From assembly GCF_014698045.1 (NCBI RefSeq), contig NZ_JACJSE010000009.1, forward strand, positions 186,001 to 250,000: DNA of 64,000 nucleotides. Direction: 5' to 3'. The notes below the pieces were generated by a model that was not told the origin of the DNA, did not search any database, and saw only the letters and a list, made by a program, of their open reading frames with translations. Position numbers and translations under genes: made by a program. Origin of the DNA: Aulosira sp. FACHB-615. Its GTDB lineage: Bacteria; Cyanobacteriota; Cyanobacteriia; Cyanobacteriales; Nostocaceae. Positions 46,409-54,093 of this stretch are shown in pieces (positions within the stretch are counted from its first letter, which is position 1; each line of letters starts with the position of its first letter).

Positions 46409-46862
46409 GATTTTGAGTTAAAATAAAAATATAATACAAGTATATATAGCAATCCTAAATAAGTCGTGAAAAACATAGACAGGACTTACGCAAAATTATG
46501 AAAAAACGAACCGCAAAGGGCGCAAAGGACACGAAGTTATAAGAGTTCGAGAGGGTTCTTGCGTAAGTCCTAATAGATATGGAAACGAACCGCAAAGAAC
46601 GAGGCAGCGCGTTGGACGGGTTTCCCGGCTTGAAGCGACTGCCGTGCAAAGGACGCAAAGGTAAGAAAGAAGAAAAAGATATAGAAAATTTACAAATGAT
46701 TTAGGACTGCTATATCTATACATATCTTGCATCTAGCCCCGACGAATGAAATTCGCGGCTATAAAAACAAAGTCCGCCTACGCGGACTACCATAAAATCA
46801 CGGGTTATGTTGGAATATATGGGGTATTGGTATTATTCAGAATTGTGACTCCTAACTAAAAA
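46409..46862. repeat. Repeat-filled spacer
   Basis: The 454-base spacer has no gene. It includes the family A element at 46480-46572 (own entry), blocks of aaaacgaaccgcaaagg repeat on either side of it, and a palindromic block near 46736-46790 where AGTCCGC (46771-46777) pairs with GCGGACT (46782-46788) downstream of cccgacgaatgaaattcgcggc. These are typical of Nostocales spacers. Confidence 0.6.
46480..46572. mobile_element. MITE-like element, family A, copy 3
   Basis: A 93-bp element running from CAGGACTTACGCAA to TTGCGTAAGTCCTA with the 5-bp direct repeat ATAGA at 46475-46479 and 46573-46577. Its interior is a piece of the acgaaccgcaaagggcgcaaagg repeat, unlike the other copies, so the ends and not the interior define the family. 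Confidence 0.8.
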
Positions 46863-47645
46863 TTATTTACCCAAATAAGCTTCTAAAACTTGGGGGTTGG
46901 ATTGAATTTCTGTGGGAGTTCCATCCGCTAAATTCTGCCCTTCAGCCAATACCCAAACCCGATCGCACAAGGACATAATTACGTCCATATTGTGTTCAAT
47001 AATTAAAAATGTCAAACCTTCTTGGCGGTTCCAGTTAACAATGCGATCGCATATATCATCAATTAACCTGGGATTCACCCCGGCGGCTGGTTCATCCAAC
47101 AAAATTAACTTGGGATTCGTCATCAACGCCCTCCCCATTTCTAATAGCTTGCGTTGTCCACCAGACAAACCCCCCGCATAGTCTTGGGCTTTATGCGCCA
47201 ACCCCACAGACTCTAACAAAACCATTGCCCTCTCTTGCAATTCCTTTTCTTCTTTAGCGACTACGTGGGGTTGGAGTTGCACTTGCCAAAAACTTTCGCC
47301 TGTTTGTTTTTGCGCCGCCAATAGCATATTTTCTAACACCGACAGCCGCGAGAGAGTCCGCGCTACTTGGAAAGTCCGCACTAGTCCTTGCTGGGCGATT
47401 TGGTATGGTTGCAACTGCTGAATTTGTTCACCATCAAAAATTACTCTTCCTTTATCTGGGCGGATAAAGTTAGAAAGTAAATTGAATAAAGTAGTTTTAC
47501 CCGCACCATTGGGGCCAATCAACCCAGTAATGCTACCTTTGAGAACTTCAATTTGTGCCTCATTCACTGCTTTGATACCGCCAAAGCTTTTGCAAAGTCC
47601 AGAGGCTGCTAATAGGGGAAGTGGCGGTGATTGGTTATTTACCAA
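46863..47645 (-). CDS. livG: Branched-chain/neutral amino-acid ABC transporter ATPase (LivG-like)
   Basis: A 260-residue LivG-type ATPase energising amino-acid uptake. Walker A is GPNGAGKTTL, the signature LSGGQRKL, Walker B LILLDEPAAGVNP and the switch histidine is in IIEHNMD. LivG-type features include the LFNLLSNFIRP segment and the C-terminal VLEAYLGK. The start appears to be TTG 47645, because a strong AAGGAGG sequence lies 9 bases upstream, inside the end of the permease gene, which it overlaps by 11 bases. The pair probably corresponds to natC-natA of the Anabaena N-I neutral amino-acid system, which is known to be split over the genome. That assignment is from memory of the family, not proven. 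Confidence 0.9.
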   Translation of the reverse strand: MVNNQSPPLPLLAASGLCKSFGGIKAVNEAQIEVLKGSITGLIGPNGAGKTTLFNLLSNFIRPDKGRVIFDGEQIQQLQPYQIAQQGLVRTFQVARTLSRLSVLENMLLAAQKQTGESFWQVQLQPHVVAKEEKELQERAMVLLESVGLAHKAQDYAGGLSGGQRKLLEMGRALMTNPKLILLDEPAAGVNPRLIDDICDRIVNWNRQEGLTFLIIEHNMDVIMSLCDRVWVLAEGQNLADGTPTEIQSNPQVLEAYLGK

Positions 47646-48768
47646 GGGTGAGTTCCTCCTTTTTCCCTAAAATACCTTGAGGTCGCCAAATCATTAGCAC
47701 CATTAAAATTAAACCAATGACCATAATCCGAAATGCACCCAGCCGCGCTTCATCTAAGGGAATGATTCTGGGTAGAACTTCTCTGGTAATGGAATCGTAG
47801 GCAAAGTAAATAACTGCACCTAAGATTGTGCCGATGTTATTCCCAGAACCGCCTAAAATTACCATAATCCAAGCGTCGAAAGTGAGTTGGGGCTGGAAGT
47901 TATCAGGATAAATGGCGCTTAACTGCCAAGCAAAGAACGCACCCGCCACACCTGCGATCGCACCGCCTAACATCAGAGATTGAATTTTGTACCAAAAAAC
48001 ATTTTTACCTAAAGCTTTCGGGATTTCTTCATCTTCGCGGATTGCTTTTAATACGCGACCCCAAGGCGATCGCAATAAAATTTCTAACCGCCAAAAAACA
48101 AACGCCAACACCAACAGCGACAACAACATCAAACCTGCTTTGGGGTTGTAGTTATACAAACCAATCACACCAGAAATATAAATTGCGGCTGTCAACAAAC
48201 CCAAAACAATCCCCACACCTAAACGCGATGCTAATTCCTGCTTACTGCTGGTTTTTTTAGCAGTATCCGCCACCAATAATCTTTGGGCTGTGCGAATCCA
48301 TCGCCACAATGTGAAAAAAGTTACAGCCGCCAATAAAGTCAGCAACCCAATCATCATCAAACGAACTACTAAATTAGGTGCTGTCGAGAATGGGATAACA
48401 TAACTCTGCACCCCAAACGCCCCAGATACCCAAGTATCACCCACAGGTAACTCTTGGTTATTCACCACCAAGCGAATCAGTTCCCCGGTACCAATAGTGA
48501 CAATCGACAGATAATCTTCCCGCAGGCGCAGAGTCGCAAAACCAATAATTAAACCCAACAAAGCCGCTACGATCGCACCAATCACAGCCGATATGATTAA
48601 AGGAACGCCTTTTAAACTTAACAATACTGTTGTGTAAGCTCCCAAGGTCATAAAAGCAATATGACCAAAGTTAATCAACCCCGTAAAGCCCCACTGTAAA
48701 TTCAGCCCCAAACCAAACAGGGCAAAAATTGCCGTCGAAATCGCCAAAAAAATTAAATAATCAACCAT
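47635..48768 (-). CDS. livM: Branched-chain/neutral amino-acid ABC permease (LivM-like)
   Basis: A 377-residue permease of the LivM type with eight to ten helices. The segment WGFTGLINFGHIAFMTLGAYTT near the N-terminus and GRVLKAIREDEEIPKALGKN (about 245-264), the EAA-like loop that contacts the ATPase, are diagnostic. An insert around 175-195 (TAKKTSSKQELASRLG) is polar and probably cytoplasmic. It is translated just ahead of the LivG-like ATPase. The start codon is preceded by heptanucleotide repeats instead of a recognisable Shine-Dalgarno sequence. Binding protein and second permease genes are not in the window. Confidence 0.92.
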   Translation of the reverse strand: MVDYLIFLAISTAIFALFGLGLNLQWGFTGLINFGHIAFMTLGAYTTVLLSLKGVPLIISAVIGAIVAALLGLIIGFATLRLREDYLSIVTIGTGELIRLVVNNQELPVGDTWVSGAFGVQSYVIPFSTAPNLVVRLMMIGLLTLLAAVTFFTLWRWIRTAQRLLVADTAKKTSSKQELASRLGVGIVLGLLTAAIYISGVIGLYNYNPKAGLMLLSLLVLAFVFWRLEILLRSPWGRVLKAIREDEEIPKALGKNVFWYKIQSLMLGGAIAGVAGAFFAWQLSAIYPDNFQPQLTFDAWIMVILGGSGNNIGTILGAVIYFAYDSITREVLPRIIPLDEARLGAFRIMVIGLILMVLMIWRPQGILGKKEELTLGK

Positions 48769-48770
48769 AA

Positions 48771-48805
48771 CAGTTAACAGTTAACAGTTAACAGTTAACA
48801 GTAAA
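48771..48805. repeat. Heptanucleotide tandem repeat at the livM start
   Basis: Four perfect copies of CAGTTAA (48771-48798) and one degenerate copy follow within two bases of the livM start codon, so on the minus strand they occupy the place of the ribosome-binding site. Further degenerate repeats (cagtagacag, ctgattactgatcactg) continue to about 48870. Confidence 0.85.
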
Positions 48806-48958
48806 CGCTGAACAGTAGACAGGGAAAGGTAAACACTTTTCCACTGATTACTGATCACTGTCTACTGATTACTGTCTCAAGATACTACCTCTTCCCGTTC
48901 ACCATTGCCAATTTTTGGGAACAATAGCCTTGACTTTTGGAACATAGTTTATTGATAT

Positions 48959-49156
48959 ATGAACTTGCTGCGTATAAGAATCCATCATTTAATCGAACAA
49001 TTGAGTGACGAAGAACTCCAAAGCGTCTGGGAGAGTGTTCACGCTTTACATTGTGACTTTTATATGCTCAAAGCCATACAAAAAGTCAAGCGATCGCAGC
49101 AACCTTGGGATATTTTGACTCAGGAAGAAGCGATACAAATTTTAATGTTTTACTGA
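48959..49156 (+). CDS. Probable antitoxin of a RelE-like pair
   Basis: A 65-residue protein, mostly helical (LIEQLSDEELQSVWESVHALH, a common antitoxin-like N-terminal helix), with a basic middle (KAIQKVKRSQQPWD) and a C-terminal TQEEAIQIL helix. I recognise no DNA-binding motif. Its position upstream of a RelE-type toxin makes an antitoxin role likely. The 111-base gap between the two genes is long for a toxin-antitoxin pair and holds cctaaacccctacacccctatcc repeat. Confidence 0.6.
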   Translation: MNLLRIRIHHLIEQLSDEELQSVWESVHALHCDFYMLKAIQKVKRSQQPWDILTQEEAIQILMFY

Positions 49157-49267
49157 TGCAGTGATAAAAAAGGGATTAGAGGCCAGAGATTAGTCCCTAG
49201 CTAACATCTTATTCCCCTAAACCCCTACACCCCTATCCCCTTATACCCTCAAAAGAGGTGATGCCTA

Positions 49268-49525
49268 GTGAGTGTGGAAATGCGCTATGCCAGGTCTTTT
49301 TTAATGGATCTGAAGAGTTTAGAACCTGCTGCTTATCAGCGAGTGTACGATTTTGTGTTTTTTGAATTTGGAGAAAAGTGGCAGTTGCATGGTCTTCCTG
49401 AACTGCGACAGCTAGACCATGAAGGCATTTTTCACCGTTTTACCTTGGATGATTATTTAATTGGGATTGAGATTCGGGGAGAAATTGTCAAGTTTCTGCG
49501 AGTCATACCTATGCCAGATGTTTAG
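49268..49525 (+). CDS. RelE/ParE-like toxin
   Basis: An 85-residue protein with the RelE/ParE pattern: MRYARSFLMDLKSL (N-terminal helix), a central helix RVYDFVFFEF, then LRQLDHEGIFHRFTLDDYLIGIEIRGEIVKFLRV, in which the basic and histidine residues of the beta-sheet correspond to the mRNA-interferase surface. The start is GTG 49268, supported by AGAGG at 49254-49258. RelE toxins cleave mRNA at the ribosome; ParE relatives act on gyrase. Sequence alone does not separate these, though the FHRFxxxDY-type pattern resembles cyanobacterial RelE annotations. Confidence 0.75.
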   Translation: MSVEMRYARSFLMDLKSLEPAAYQRVYDFVFFEFGEKWQLHGLPELRQLDHEGIFHRFTLDDYLIGIEIRGEIVKFLRVIPMPDV

Positions 49526-49630
49526 GGCAGAGCATTGGCTCAACACTTAAAACTGTATAAGGCTAGGCAGGGATGCACCTGAGCTTACATTAAACTTGTC
49601 ATGGAAAAACAACTTACCTGAGATTTCCCT

Positions 49631-51217
49631 ATGGATGCGATAGCACTTTGGCAAAGATACCAAGATTGGTTATATTTCCACGAGGGATTGGGACTATATG
49701 TAGATGTAAGCCGGATGGGTTTTGATGATGCCTTCGTGGAGTCATTGCGTCCGAAATTTGACAAAGCATTTGCTGATATGGCGGAATTAGAAAAGGGTGC
49801 GATCGCCAATCCCGATGAAAACCGTATGGTTGGACATTACTGGCTGCGAAACCCTGATTTAGCACCCACGCCAGAACTCACCCAAGAAATTGTCCAAACA
49901 CTCGAACAAATTGAAGCCTTCGCCGAAAAAATCCAAACCGGCGCAATTCATCCGCCCAAAGCTAATCGTTTCACTGATATCATCTCCATTGGTATTGGTG
50001 GTTCTGCCCTCGGCCCCGAATTTGTCGCCGAAGCCCTCGCCGCCGACTTTCCTCCCCTCAAAATTCACTTTATTGACAATACCGACCCCGCAGGTATTGA
50101 CCGCGTTCTTAACCAATTACGCAACAACCTTGCCAGCACCTTAGTTTTGGTCATCTCCAAATCAGGCGGTACACCAGAACCCCGCAACGGTATGATTGAA
50201 GTTAAAAAAGCCTACGCTGGCCACAATCTCGATTTTGCTCAATATGCTGTAGCCATTACCAGTCCTGGCAGTAACTTAGATAAAGTTGCCCAGTCTGAAG
50301 GTTGGTTAGCCACATTCCCCATGTATGACTGGGTAGGCGGTCGTACCTCCGAAATGTCAACAGTGGGTTTAGTCCCAGCTGCACTGCAAGGCATCGATAT
50401 ACGTGCCATCCTTGACGGTGCTAAAGAAATGGATGATGCTACCCGCGTTGCTGATATCAAAAAGAATCCAGCCGCGTTATTAGCATTGTCTTGGTACTAC
50501 GCTGGCAATGGTAAAGGCGAAAAAGACATGGTTGTTCTGCCTTACAAAGACAGCTTGGCACTGTTCAGCCGCTATTTACAGCAGCTAGTAATGGAATCTT
50601 TGGGTAAAGAAAAAGACTTAGACGGTAATATTGTCCATCAAGGTATTGCCGTTTACGGTAACAAAGGTTCCACAGACCAACATGCTTACGTCCAACAATT
50701 GCGTGATGGTGTACCAAACTTCTTTGCTACTTTGATTGAAGTTTTAGAAGACCGTCAAGGTCAATCCCCAGAAATCGATCCTGGCGTGACATCTGGCGAT
50801 TATCTGGCTGGTTTCCTCCAAGGAACACGCAAAGCCCTTTATGAAAATCAGCGCGATTCAATTACTATAACGATTCCTCAAGTTAATGCCCGCACCGTCG
50901 GCGCTTTAATTGCCTTGTATGACCGTGCCGTTGGTTTTTATGGCAACTTAGTAAACATTAACGCTTATCACCAACCAGGAGTAGAAGCAGGTAAAAAAGC
51001 CGCCGCCGCTATTCTGGATTTGCAAACTAAAGTAGTTACTGTTTTGCAAAGTGAAAAAACACCCCTTTCCTTGTCAGAAATTGCCGAAAAAGTGGGTGCT
51101 AAAGAAGAAGTAGAAGCAATTTACAAAATTCTGCGTCACTTACACGCCAATCAACGGGGCGTAGTGTTGCAAGGCGATTTTGCTCAACCAAACAGTTTAA
51201 AAGCTTCTATTAGCTAA
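49631..51217 (+). CDS. pgi: Glucose-6-phosphate isomerase
   Basis: A 528-residue enzyme interconverting glucose 6-phosphate and fructose 6-phosphate in glycolysis, gluconeogenesis and the oxidative pentose phosphate cycle. SIGIGGSALGPEFVAEAL and VISKSGGTPEPRNGM are phosphate-binding motifs; VGGRTSEMSTVG matches the family signature 1 region, and VYGNKGSTDQHAYVQQL contains the active-site glutamine-histidine segment. GALIALYDRAVGFYG supports the fold near the C-terminus. Length is right for cyanobacterial Pgi. It is cytoplasmic. A strong hairpin follows 26 bases after the stop. Confidence 0.96.
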   Translation: MDAIALWQRYQDWLYFHEGLGLYVDVSRMGFDDAFVESLRPKFDKAFADMAELEKGAIANPDENRMVGHYWLRNPDLAPTPELTQEIVQTLEQIEAFAEKIQTGAIHPPKANRFTDIISIGIGGSALGPEFVAEALAADFPPLKIHFIDNTDPAGIDRVLNQLRNNLASTLVLVISKSGGTPEPRNGMIEVKKAYAGHNLDFAQYAVAITSPGSNLDKVAQSEGWLATFPMYDWVGGRTSEMSTVGLVPAALQGIDIRAILDGAKEMDDATRVADIKKNPAALLALSWYYAGNGKGEKDMVVLPYKDSLALFSRYLQQLVMESLGKEKDLDGNIVHQGIAVYGNKGSTDQHAYVQQLRDGVPNFFATLIEVLEDRQGQSPEIDPGVTSGDYLAGFLQGTRKALYENQRDSITITIPQVNARTVGALIALYDRAVGFYGNLVNINAYHQPGVEAGKKAAAAILDLQTKVVTVLQSEKTPLSLSEIAEKVGAKEEVEAIYKILRHLHANQRGVVLQGDFAQPNSLKASIS

Positions 51218-51243
51218 TTTGTTCTAAAATTTCTAGCTCAACT

Positions 51244-51300
51244 ACAATCAAGCATCCTGATCTGAAGTCATACCTTCAACGATCAGGATGCTTAATTGTA
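51244..51300. terminator. Strong hairpin after pgi
   Basis: AAGCATCCTGATC (51250-51262) pairs over 13 bp with GATCAGGATGCTT (51281-51293), with an inner TGAAG/CTTCA stem, and the arms extend imperfectly through ACAATC/AATTGT. There is no long T-run. It lies between convergent genes and could end both transcripts. Between it and the minus-strand gene, tgagtaatgagtgatgag repeats fill 51305-51430. Confidence 0.65.
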
Positions 51301-51438
51301 TGGCAAATAATGAGTAATGAGTGATGAGTCGGAAATTTACTTATTACTCACTACTTATTACTCATTACTTACTTCAAAAGTGCTGAATCAAAAAGTACAA
51401 ATTCCTAACCTCTAGCCTCTACTCCCTCGCCCCTTTCC

Positions 51439-52095
51439 TCACACCACACTCATCAACCTTTGAGTAAAGTAGCTCTTAGGTAAAAAGCAGCGATCTAGGA
51501 AAAATGGATTGAGGATATTTTCACTGACAAGATTATCAGATTTATGCACATGACAGAATGGTGGTACTATTCCCCAATCTTCGGCTAACCAAATCCAATA
51601 TCCGATTTCAATTCTGCCGTAATTTGAAGCTGTGAAAATTTCTCCCACACTATTATTGAGAGATACTAATTCTGGCGAACATTTAACTTCAGTTAATAGC
51701 CATGCTAATTCTTCAATAGAAAAATGAAACCGATGCTCGGTAGCTATTTTAATAAACTGTTGTGGATTTTTAGCAGCTAGTAATTGTTCTTTTAAAGATG
51801 GGATTTTCTGTGCAGTATCCAACAAATCCCAAATTTGTTTTCTGGTAATTACAAACCATGCAACTGCTTCTTGAGTCAATTTGTACCCATTTTCTTTAGC
51901 CAATATCAGAAACTCTTCAATGCTATCGATTTTTTCTAGTTGAGTACTGAGAAAAAAATTCTGCTCTACTAGTGATAAAAAATCAATAATTTTCTGCCAT
52001 GTAAAATGGTCAAATCTTGGCAGTAATTTGACCTTCTCCTTCCAATAGAAATACTTATCCTCGCTCAAGAATAAATTCCAGAGTTGATAATACAT
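51439..52095 (-). CDS. Protein with two Nif11-like segments, function unknown
   Basis: A 218-residue protein starting at ATG 52095. Two segments of about 45 residues resemble the Nif11 leader domain pattern (a helix, then xxLKExLxAAxxPxxFxxIAxExGFxFSxEEL): about 40-85 (SLVEQNFFLSTQLEKI with FLILAKENGYKLTQEAV) and about 93-140 (SLKEQLLAAKNPQQFIKIA with HRFHFSIEELAWL). In RiPP clusters such domains are leader peptides for modifying enzymes, but here the domain is repeated, is followed by about 75 further residues, and no modification or export gene is nearby. It may be a non-RiPP use of the fold. I do not assign a function. Confidence 0.6.
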   Translation of the reverse strand: MYYQLWNLFLSEDKYFYWKEKVKLLPRFDHFTWQKIIDFLSLVEQNFFLSTQLEKIDSIEEFLILAKENGYKLTQEAVAWFVITRKQIWDLLDTAQKIPSLKEQLLAAKNPQQFIKIATEHRFHFSIEELAWLLTEVKCSPELVSLNNSVGEIFTASNYGRIEIGYWIWLAEDWGIVPPFCHVHKSDNLVSENILNPFFLDRCFLPKSYFTQRLMSVV

Positions 52096-52827
52096 AATGT
52101 TATTGGTTTTAGTTTTAATAATTGTTAGGGATAATTACCAGTGTAATAAGTATAAGTTGAGTTTATCGACAGTATTAACAAAACTAATTTCTGTAAATGA
52201 AGTTACACAGTAGCTAAGTATAAATTTTTTGTAAATTTTAGAACAAGTTAACTTCATATTTACGGACACTACAATTTTTTGGGGACAGGCGATCGCTCTC
52301 CCCTCCATCCCTAATAACCTAAAAAAACCCAAAATTCCGTCTTTATCGAAGAATATAGACGTGTCAAACCCTGATATCCCTACACCATTTCTTAAAAGAC
52401 CCTCTAGGCGGGTAAATCCGATTAATAGCAAGCAATGTAATTTTTTAGCCTATGAACAGAACTTAAATACGCAGAGATAATTGATTATTTTAAGGTAAAT
52501 TCATATATAGGTATACTATAACTCTGTCATCTGCCATAACAACATTAGGACTTACGCATCAAAACGAAAAATCAAGGGTTTTGGTAAGGGTGTAGAGGTA
52601 CAGGGGTATAGGGGTGTACTGATTCAAAATCCTTACACCCCAAACCCCACCCAATCTCCACAGATAATCTTTGTGCGTAAATCATGAACATATTTCTAGA
52701 GAGTGAGTGCTATTTCTCTCAAAGGCAGGAGTAAATACTGCAAAGATTCCTTGATAATTTTTACTATGAGCTTTTAATAAGCAAGTTAACAAATCTATTT
52801 AGTAAAAAATATAGGAGAGTCATTATT
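52096..52827. other. Spacer with a complete family A element
   Basis: A 732-base region. The left part is AT-rich and contains one GCGATCGC octamer near 52292; an open frame on the minus strand in 52135-52431 has poor composition and I do not call it a gene. From 52546 to 52686 lies a family A element (own entry). The last 140 bases before 52828 hold the promoter and ribosome site (taggaga, 52811-52817) of the next gene. Confidence 0.55.
52546..52686. mobile_element. MITE-like element, family A, copy 4
   Basis: A 141-bp element with the left end TAGGACTTACGCA and a partly decayed right end (TGCGTAAATCATG), flanked by the 5-bp direct repeat AACAT at 52541-52545 and 52687-52691. The interior matches copy 1 in reverse orientation, including the gtgtagaggtacaggggt run. 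Confidence 0.75.
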
Positions 52828-53085
52828 ATGGTAAACGGCTTTTTTCAAAGAGCGAAAGAGTTTTTCACAGGCTCAAATAATAATGAGTTTGACCAAGAGA
52901 CAGATAAAAGTAATGTGCGTCCAGATAGCGAAGATGATTATCTTGAGCCAGAAGACCAAATTTATGAAGGCTTAAGTCCAGCTAATCAAGAACCCTCTAG
53001 CGACACGCCTGATGAGTACAGCAATATTAGTCCAACTAGTGCAGACCCTTTTGGCGATCCGGCTGATGAATATGGACGCAAGTAA
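52828..53085 (+). CDS. Small acidic protein, function unknown
   Basis: An 85-residue protein, strongly acidic and probably mostly disordered beyond residue 20. The first part (VNGFFQRAKEFFTG) could form an amphipathic helix; the rest carries many Asp, Glu, Pro and Ser residues (DEYSNISPTSADPFGDPADEYG). A clear ribosome site (taggaga, 10 bases upstream) supports the start. I recognise no family. Its charge and short amphipathic N-terminus suggest interaction with a protein or membrane, which is only inference. Confidence 0.65.
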   Translation: MVNGFFQRAKEFFTGSNNNEFDQETDKSNVRPDSEDDYLEPEDQIYEGLSPANQEPSSDTPDEYSNISPTSADPFGDPADEYGRK

Positions 53086-53276
53086 TAACTAATGTCGTGA
53101 CGATAGATTAAACTGGTGTTGATTTTAGGCGGTGGTATTGATTATCACTGCCTATTTTTTTGCACCACAGAGGCGCAGAGAACGCAGAGTTTTAATATTA
53201 CTTGGGGTTGAGAAGAAAGTAGAGGCGATCGCCCTTACTTTTTTATAATAGGAAATGAATACATCATCCTATTAAT

Positions 53277-53594
53277 ATGGCTGAATCAACCGCAAAACAA
53301 CCTGCACGCCAAGGCCGAATATTTCCCGAACGAACTTTATCACCTGAAGAATTAGCTAGACGCAAAGCAGAAGATGAAGCATTTTATCAGCGTTGTCGAG
53401 CAATTTTTGAGCGCGTGCGTCCTGAGTTGATTAAGGAACATTACGGTTGGTATATTGCAATTGAGCCAAATAGTGGTGATTATTTCATTGACCCTGAAAA
53501 TATACAAGCGCATAAAAAAGCATTAGAAAATTACCCAAATGCTGACCACTGTGTTTTTTGCATAAACGAAACAGGAAGCACTGGCAGAATATGA
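53277..53594 (+). CDS. Conserved small partner of a retropepsin-like protease
   Basis: A 105-residue basic-then-acidic protein. A helical region (TLSPEELARRKAEDEAFYQRC) precedes a compact domain (YGWYIAIEPNSGDYFIDPE) that resembles a small conserved cyanobacterial protein of unknown role. Its last codon region overlaps the next gene in the form ATGA (53591-53594), so the two are translationally coupled. A repeat fragment (cacagaggcgcagagaacgcagag) lies upstream, near 53166. I assign no biochemical function. Confidence 0.65.
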   Translation: MAESTAKQPARQGRIFPERTLSPEELARRKAEDEAFYQRCRAIFERVRPELIKEHYGWYIAIEPNSGDYFIDPENIQAHKKALENYPNADHCVFCINETGSTGRI

Positions 53595-53953
53595 TTCAGG
53601 GCAGCTTTGGAGAAAATGGGCAACTATTTTTTGTGATTGAGTTAATTACTGAAGATGGGTTAAATTTACCTGTAGATACCATGTTAGATACTGGCTTCAC
53701 AGGCTTTTTAGCTCTAAACCAGCAAGATATAGAGAGTTTAGGCTGGTCTTATCTTGGTAGAGATACTTTACGAACTGCACAAGGCGAAACCTCATTCAAG
53801 GTATATTTAGGAAAGTTAATATTAGACGAAAAAGAGTATGAAATCCCTGTGTATGCAGGGGATGAGATTACAGAATTTTTGTTAGGTTCAGAGTGGTTAA
53901 AAATCTTGCCATTGCTTGTTAATTATCAAGCCGGCATTTTGACCTTGGGATAA
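53591..53953 (+). CDS. Retropepsin-like aspartic protease (clan AA)
   Basis: From ATG 53591 (MIQGSFGENGQ) it has 120 residues, the size of a single retropepsin-like domain. VDTMLDTGFTGFLAL contains the catalytic DTG flanked by hydrophobic residues, and the hydrophobic-hydrophobic-Gly element near the end (EFLLGSEWLKIL) completes the fold. Such proteins act as homodimers. The ATGA overlap with the preceding gene implies coupled translation and a functional partnership. In bacteria related genes are found as two-gene units of unknown substrate; regulated cleavage of the partner is one possibility. A bidirectional hairpin follows. Confidence 0.8.
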   Translation: MIQGSFGENGQLFFVIELITEDGLNLPVDTMLDTGFTGFLALNQQDIESLGWSYLGRDTLRTAQGETSFKVYLGKLILDEKEYEIPVYAGDEITEFLLGSEWLKILPLLVNYQAGILTLG

Positions 53954-54019
53954 AAGAGATGTTTGAAAGATAATGGTTACTATAGCAATCTTATTTGATT
54001 GGTGAGAATCGAGAGGCTC

Positions 54020-54052
54020 AGATCCCCGACTTCTTCAAGAAGTCGGGGATCT
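54020..54052. terminator. Bidirectional terminator-like palindrome
   Basis: A 33-nt perfect palindrome (16-bp arms starting AGATCCCCGACTTCTT around a single central C) between convergent genes. It also resembles a dispersed cyanobacterial repeat; a degenerate form, ctgactt...aagtcgggg, occurs near 58285-58312. Confidence 0.7.
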
Positions 54053-54093
54053 TTGGGTTCACAAATGATTTAGCAATGCTATATAGCATTTAG

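Noticed and set aside
46496..46732. Minus-strand open frames in the spacer upstream of the giant kinase gene
   Set aside because: They run through the ccgcaaagggcgcaaagg repeat and the family A element and have no conserved features.
46863..48768. Urea transporter (urtC/urtD) identity for the amino-acid ABC pair
   Set aside because: UrtC and UrtD are usually linked with urtA, urtB and urtE, none of which is present; length and motifs fit LivM/LivG (NatC/NatA-like) better, though this is not proven.
52135..52431. Possible 98-residue minus-strand gene
   Set aside because: Composition is irregular, no ribosome site, and the region reads like AT-rich spacer.
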